Position numbers and translations under genes: made by a program. Shown here one piece after another: positions 14,160 to 17,025 of a stretch of 17,025 bases of DNA (positions are counted from its first letter, which is position 1; every line of letters starts with the position of its first letter). This stretch comes from Bacteroidales bacterium (GTDB lineage: Bacteria > Bacteroidota > Bacteroidia > Bacteroidales > Paludibacteraceae): NCBI GenBank assembly GCA_004557405.1, contig SFDZ01000031.1, positions 1 through 17,025 of the forward strand. The letters run 5' to 3'. Under the pieces are notes generated by a model. It was given only the letters and a program-made list of their open reading frames with translations, made no database searches and was not told the DNA's origin.

Positions 14160-15556
14160 TGAAAACTCGTGCAAACATCAAAACCATTGGGATTGCAACA
14201 CTCATCGGCATACTTTTGTTGGCCGCTACGGTGCTGTGTTGTCTGCGGTGGCAGGCTTGGTTTGGCAATCCGCCCGAGCCGCCTTATGTAGCCGGCGATT
14301 CTATTTGTCGGATACAACTGACTTTTGGGCGAGCGGGTGCGCAGTCGCGTGCCGTCTCGTGGCAGTGTGGCGACACCATTCAACCGGCCGAACTGCATCT
14401 TACGAACAAACAACACGCTGACACTCAACGCATTACAGCCAACTCACGCCTATTTATCACGGCGGGCGGACAAACGGCCTATTACTTTGCCGACATGGGA
14501 CTATTGCCTGCCGGCGACTATACATATCGTGTGCAGGTAGGGCTACAGCGGTCTGCGTGGCAGCGGTTCACGGTGCGCCCGACTACGGATGCGACTACCA
14601 CATTCGTGTATGTGGGCGATGTGCAAGATGCCGATGGTGGTAAATTGCACACACGTCTCGCCGACATCAATCAGCGATTTTCGCCCGATTTTTGGCTGTT
14701 CGGAGGCGATGTCATCGAACGCCCGCACGATGGTTATTGGCAGGCCTATTACGACATGGTAGCCGATTTCGGCACTTCGACGCCTTTGTTGGCCGTGCCA
14801 GGCAATCACGAATACATCAAAGGCATCGACAAGCGTTTAGACGAACGTTTCGTGTGGGCATTTCCCTACTTTCTCGATGCCGACACACGGTTTGCAGGCA
14901 TAGCGCAATACACGTTCAGCGTAGGCAACGCCGCATTCTATCTGCTCGATAGCAACAACGACGTATGGACACTGCCCGGCGAGCGTGCGTGGCTGCAGCG
15001 CGCCATGACCACCGACACGGCTGTGTGGCACATTGCCACCCTACACCACCCTGTCTATTCGCTGCGCGGCCGCCTAACCAATTTTTGGGTGCGACAGGCC
15101 TTTGCTTCGCTTTTCAACAACAAGTGCGACCTCGTATTGTCCGGACACGAACACGCTTACGCACGGCGCGCCACCAACGGCACCACGCCGGTGTATCTCG
15201 TGTCGCAATGTTCGCCCAAAGACTACCGCATCAACCTCGATGCCGGCTACGATCGTTATGGCATCGGCTGTCGGTTTTACCAAGTGGTGCACATTGCCAG
15301 CGACACGCTGCAACTATCGGCCTACACGCTCGACCATGTGTTGTACGACCAACTGACGTTGCTCAAAACGGACGGCGGAATAGTTTTACACGACACTTTT
15401 ACCAATGCGCCCGAATATCTGCAAGTGGATTCGACACGCTACCGCAAAAGTGCCGCCAAGCGCGCTGCCTACCAACAGCGCATCCTACAACGCTGTAGCC
15501 CCCCGACCCCCTGCCTACCGGCAGGCAGGCCTGAAGGGGGAGTAGGGACGTATTGA
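14159..15556 (+). CDS. membrane-anchored purple-acid-phosphatase-like metallophosphoesterase
   Basis: This 465-residue protein has an N-terminal signal anchor (about 8-30, TIGIATLIGILLLAATVL) and an Fn3-like purple acid phosphatase N-domain (about 42-140). A calcineurin-like metallophosphoesterase domain follows. Metal-ligand motifs are GDVQD (Asp154), FGGDV (Asp184), GNHE (215-218), LHHPVY (His296/297) and GHEHAYAR (329-336), the set expected for a dinuclear metal phosphatase. It probably acts outside the inner membrane on phosphate esters. The start at 14159 overlaps the DUF456 stop (TGATG); an earlier in-frame ATG at 14090 lies inside DUF456 and adds only implausible sequence. The last 20 or so residues (from about 445, SPPTPCLPAGRPEGG) are encoded by a palindromic repeat, so the natural C terminus has probably been replaced or extended. 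Confidence 0.9.
   Translation: MKTRANIKTIGIATLIGILLLAATVLCCLRWQAWFGNPPEPPYVAGDSICRIQLTFGRAGAQSRAVSWQCGDTIQPAELHLTNKQHADTQRITANSRLFITAGGQTAYYFADMGLLPAGDYTYRVQVGLQRSAWQRFTVRPTTDATTTFVYVGDVQDADGGKLHTRLADINQRFSPDFWLFGGDVIERPHDGYWQAYYDMVADFGTSTPLLAVPGNHEYIKGIDKRLDERFVWAFPYFLDADTRFAGIAQYTFSVGNAAFYLLDSNNDVWTLPGERAWLQRAMTTDTAVWHIATLHHPVYSLRGRLTNFWVRQAFASLFNNKCDLVLSGHEHAYARRATNGTTPVYLVSQCSPKDYRINLDAGYDRYGIGCRFYQVVHIASDTLQLSAYTLDHVLYDQLTLLKTDGGIVLHDTFTNAPEYLQVDSTRYRKSAAKRAAYQQRILQRCSPPTPCLPAGRPEGGVGTY
15510..15529 (+). repeat. 20-bp palindromic repeat, copy 1
   Basis: CCTGCCTACCGGCAGGCAGG lies inside the 3' end of the phosphatase reading frame. It is the exact reverse complement of the copy at 15633-15652. 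Confidence 0.9.
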
Positions 15557-15632
15557 ACTTGCCTACCGTGGTAGGTGCGTCTGCCTACCGCAGTAAAACA
15601 CCCCCTTTAGGCTTTTTCTACCGAAGGTAGGG

Positions 15633-15652
15633 CCTGCCTGCCGGTAGGCAGG
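15633..15652 (-). repeat. 20-bp palindromic repeat, copy 2 (inverted)
   Basis: CCTGCCTGCCGGTAGGCAGG is the reverse complement of copy 1, 103 bp away, so the two can form a large stem with about a 100-nt loop. Confidence 0.9.
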
Positions 15653-15689
15653 GGATTTAGGGGTAGTAGAGATTTTAGATTTTTACCCT

Positions 15690-15790
15690 ACGTTAAACCT
15701 TAAAACTCTTAAATTCTTAAACTTTATATATGCGGACACGCCGCGCCACGTCCCTACATTAAGCCCTAAAACTCTTAAACATTATTAAAC
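15690..15790. repeat. CTTAAA-rich interspersed repeats and a degenerate palindrome copy
   Basis: CCTTAAAACTCTTAAATTC (about 15698-15716) is echoed by CCCTAAAACTCTTAAAC (15764-15780). Between them, 15742-15757 reads CGCGCCACGTCCCTAC, identical to the right half of the perfect palindrome at 3839-3866. The bases to its left (GCGGACACGC) form only an imperfect complement. No open reading frame of interest is seen here. Confidence 0.6.
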
Positions 15791-15792
15791 AC

Positions 15793-15824
15793 ACAAGAGG
15801 ATACTCATGCGAGTACCCTCTTGT
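15793..15824 (-). terminator. hairpin terminator of the right-edge gene
   Basis: ACAAGAGG-a-TACTC, loop ATGC, GAGTA-c-CCTCTTGT: a 13-bp stem with one mismatch, 24 bp after the stop codon of the minus-strand gene. The following minus-strand bases are T-rich but interrupted (TGTGTTTAATAA). Confidence 0.65.
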
Positions 15825-15848
15825 AGTTTTGCTGTTTTCGTGCAGGAC

Positions 15849-17025
15849 TTATTCTTTCACGAATTTAGCGGTGTGTACGCCTTCGGCATCTTTGATGGAG
15901 ATGAAGTAAACACCTTGAGCCAAGCCGGCTACCGATACGCTGTTTTGTACATGCGACAGCGACATCAGTTGTTTACCCGTAAGGTCGGTTACAACGGCAG
16001 AGGCATCCGAAGCCAAATTGCTGATGTACAGCACATCTTTAGCCGGGTTCGGATAGATGGCCAATTTGCTGTCGGCTACCACACGTTTGATACCAACTGC
16101 TTCCGGTTCGGCACCTTGGAAAGTTACATCAGCCATGAACATAGCAGTAGCTGACCAATAATAACTTTCACCTTTAATTTCTTCATAAACACCTCCTACA
16201 GCACCATTATACGTTCTTTTTTCGCCTTTGTAAATAATGTACGAGGTATTGTCCGAGTAATACAGTAAATTCGGTTCGGAAGACTGTCCACCTGCAATTT
16301 CATAGAACAAGAACTGACAAATTTCACCATCAACAAGTTCAAATGCATCGGCTTCTACAAATACATAGAACGTACCATATACATTGATAGGTTCAGGTAA
16401 CTCAATAACATAAGGTGTAGGAATGCCGGTAATATATTGATCAGCGCCAAATGCATCGGCGAACGACAAACGTACTTTGCCGATACAGTCGCCTATCGAA
16501 ACTTCTTCGGTTTCTTCGTCATAATTCTCGGCATACACACTGATGGTAATACTATCAGCGGTTTGATGATCCTCTTCAATCCAATAGTTGTACAACACCA
16601 AACCAACACCATTCAGTTGAGCATAGTGCGGATTCTCATCGCCCAAAGCCGTTACACTGAAACGTTCGCCATAACCGGTAAACGGATTTGTTTGATATTT
16701 CGAGCTGAAATAAGTATCACCCAACAAGTCGAAATAGATATTTGGACCAAGATCCGGGCGCAAATTTGTTACAAGATCGCTGTGGTCGCCATTATAATTG
16801 TGGAATACAGCATACTCGTAGGCAGCAGAATCCTTACCTTGTGTACTTTCTACATAAAATTCGTACGACAAAGCCAACGGATTGTCTTCGGTGTCGAGTC
16901 CAGCAGCAATCACATCAGAATGTTTACCATCAAATACATCCACGATGCCGGATGATACATTGCGGAAATAAGCAGTGTCGGCATAGGAATAGTCAGCATA
17001 AATAATAAAATTAGACGAGTCGCTG
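15849..17025 (-). CDS. T9SS-exported protein, N terminus beyond the window
   Basis: The frame is open from TAA at 15849 to the window edge, giving 391 visible residues; the true start lies outside. Internal GTG or ATG codons are not credible starts because the same-style sequence continues upstream (SDSSNFIIYADYSYADTAYF). The last 75 or so residues are a T9SS type A sorting domain: KLAIYPNPAKDVLYISN, VVTDLTGKQLMS, GLAQGVYFISI, HTAKFVKE. It is therefore exported across the outer membrane and probably attached to the cell surface. The body is acidic, rich in Tyr, Asp and Gly, and looks beta-structured (GPNIYFDLLGDTYF, GVGLVLYNYWIEED, FYVFVEADAF). I do not recognise its family. The gene is monocistronic at its 3' end, with a hairpin after the stop. 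Confidence 0.85.
   Translation of the reverse strand, partial: SDSSNFIIYADYSYADTAYFRNVSSGIVDVFDGKHSDVIAAGLDTEDNPLALSYEFYVESTQGKDSAAYEYAVFHNYNGDHSDLVTNLRPDLGPNIYFDLLGDTYFSSKYQTNPFTGYGERFSVTALGDENPHYAQLNGVGLVLYNYWIEEDHQTADSITISVYAENYDEETEEVSIGDCIGKVRLSFADAFGADQYITGIPTPYVIELPEPINVYGTFYVFVEADAFELVDGEICQFLFYEIAGGQSSEPNLLYYSDNTSYIIYKGEKRTYNGAVGGVYEEIKGESYYWSATAMFMADVTFQGAEPEAVGIKRVVADSKLAIYPNPAKDVLYISNLASDASAVVTDLTGKQLMSLSHVQNSVSVAGLAQGVYFISIKDAEGVHTAKFVKE

Larger units (their letters stand above)
15499..15670. repeat. cluster of nested small palindromes with a CTACCG core
   Basis: Short hairpins follow one another. They are 15510-15529 (arms CCTGCCT/AGGCAGG), 15562-15575 (CCTACC/GGTAGG), 15581-15593 (CTGC/GCAG around CTACC), 15618-15630 (CTACC/GGTAG) and 15633-15652 (arms CCTGCCT/AGGCAGG). 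Most contain CTACCG or its complement. The first and last are exact 20-bp reverse complements of each other. C-rich and G-rich flanks (CCCCC near 15500 and GGGGG at 15536-15540; CCCCC at 15601-15605 and GGGG near 15659) frame the copies. This resembles mobile intergenic repeat units inserted near or into one another. Confidence 0.75.

Noticed and set aside
16941..16943. GTG as a start codon of the right-edge gene
   Set aside because: The frame stays open with similar sequence to the window end, and a T9SS protein needs a signal peptide, which is absent after this GTG.

Overview
The window looks like a chromosomal segment of a member of the Bacteroidota, most likely order Bacteroidales. Promoters follow the Bacteroidota TTTG / TAnnTTTG pattern. 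Most starts lack a Shine-Dalgarno sequence. Secreted proteins end in type IX secretion (T9SS, Por) C-terminal sorting domains, and a glutaminyl-tRNA synthetase gene is present. No database search was possible, so family names rest on motifs visible in the translations.

Left part (1-3990) is an AT-richer accessory region. It holds a decayed small gene (170-473), a HAD-fold protein of the type linked to RNA repair (470-985), and 1 nt later a 649-residue protein with two separate PD-(D/E)XK-like nuclease cores (987-2936). These two intact genes are the best candidate for an undescribed, possibly defensive, system. Next come a frameshifted and truncated third nuclease-like gene (3153-3645), a severed T9SS tail joined directly to it (3647-3809), and a perfect 28-bp palindrome. 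The region stops at the terminator of a tRNA operon.

Middle part (4037-7730) is housekeeping. A minus-strand tRNA operon (Gly-GCC, Leu-CAG, Leu-GAG in transcription order) is divergent from glnS. It is followed by a translationally coupled MarR regulator / CDF metal exporter operon, whose promoter carries a palindrome in its spacer. A shared terminator then separates this operon from a convergent gene.

Right part (7731-17025) begins with a large minus-strand secreted alpha-amylase (GH13) carrying a GGGET repeat linker, a probable starch-binding module and a T9SS tail. An operon-like minus-strand set follows: MFS transporter, RsmI-like methyltransferase, FabG-type reductase, terminator. Divergent from it is a DUF456 membrane protein overlapping a membrane-anchored purple-acid-phosphatase-like phosphoesterase. 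The last 20 or so codons of the phosphoesterase lie in a repeat element. A 290-bp gene-free stretch of nested small palindromes (15557-15848) precedes a T9SS-exported protein that runs off the right edge.

Functional themes are an accessory nuclease island beside a tRNA cluster, metal homeostasis, and extracellular polysaccharide or phosphate scavenging through the T9SS. No CRISPR array, rRNA or intact insertion sequence was seen.
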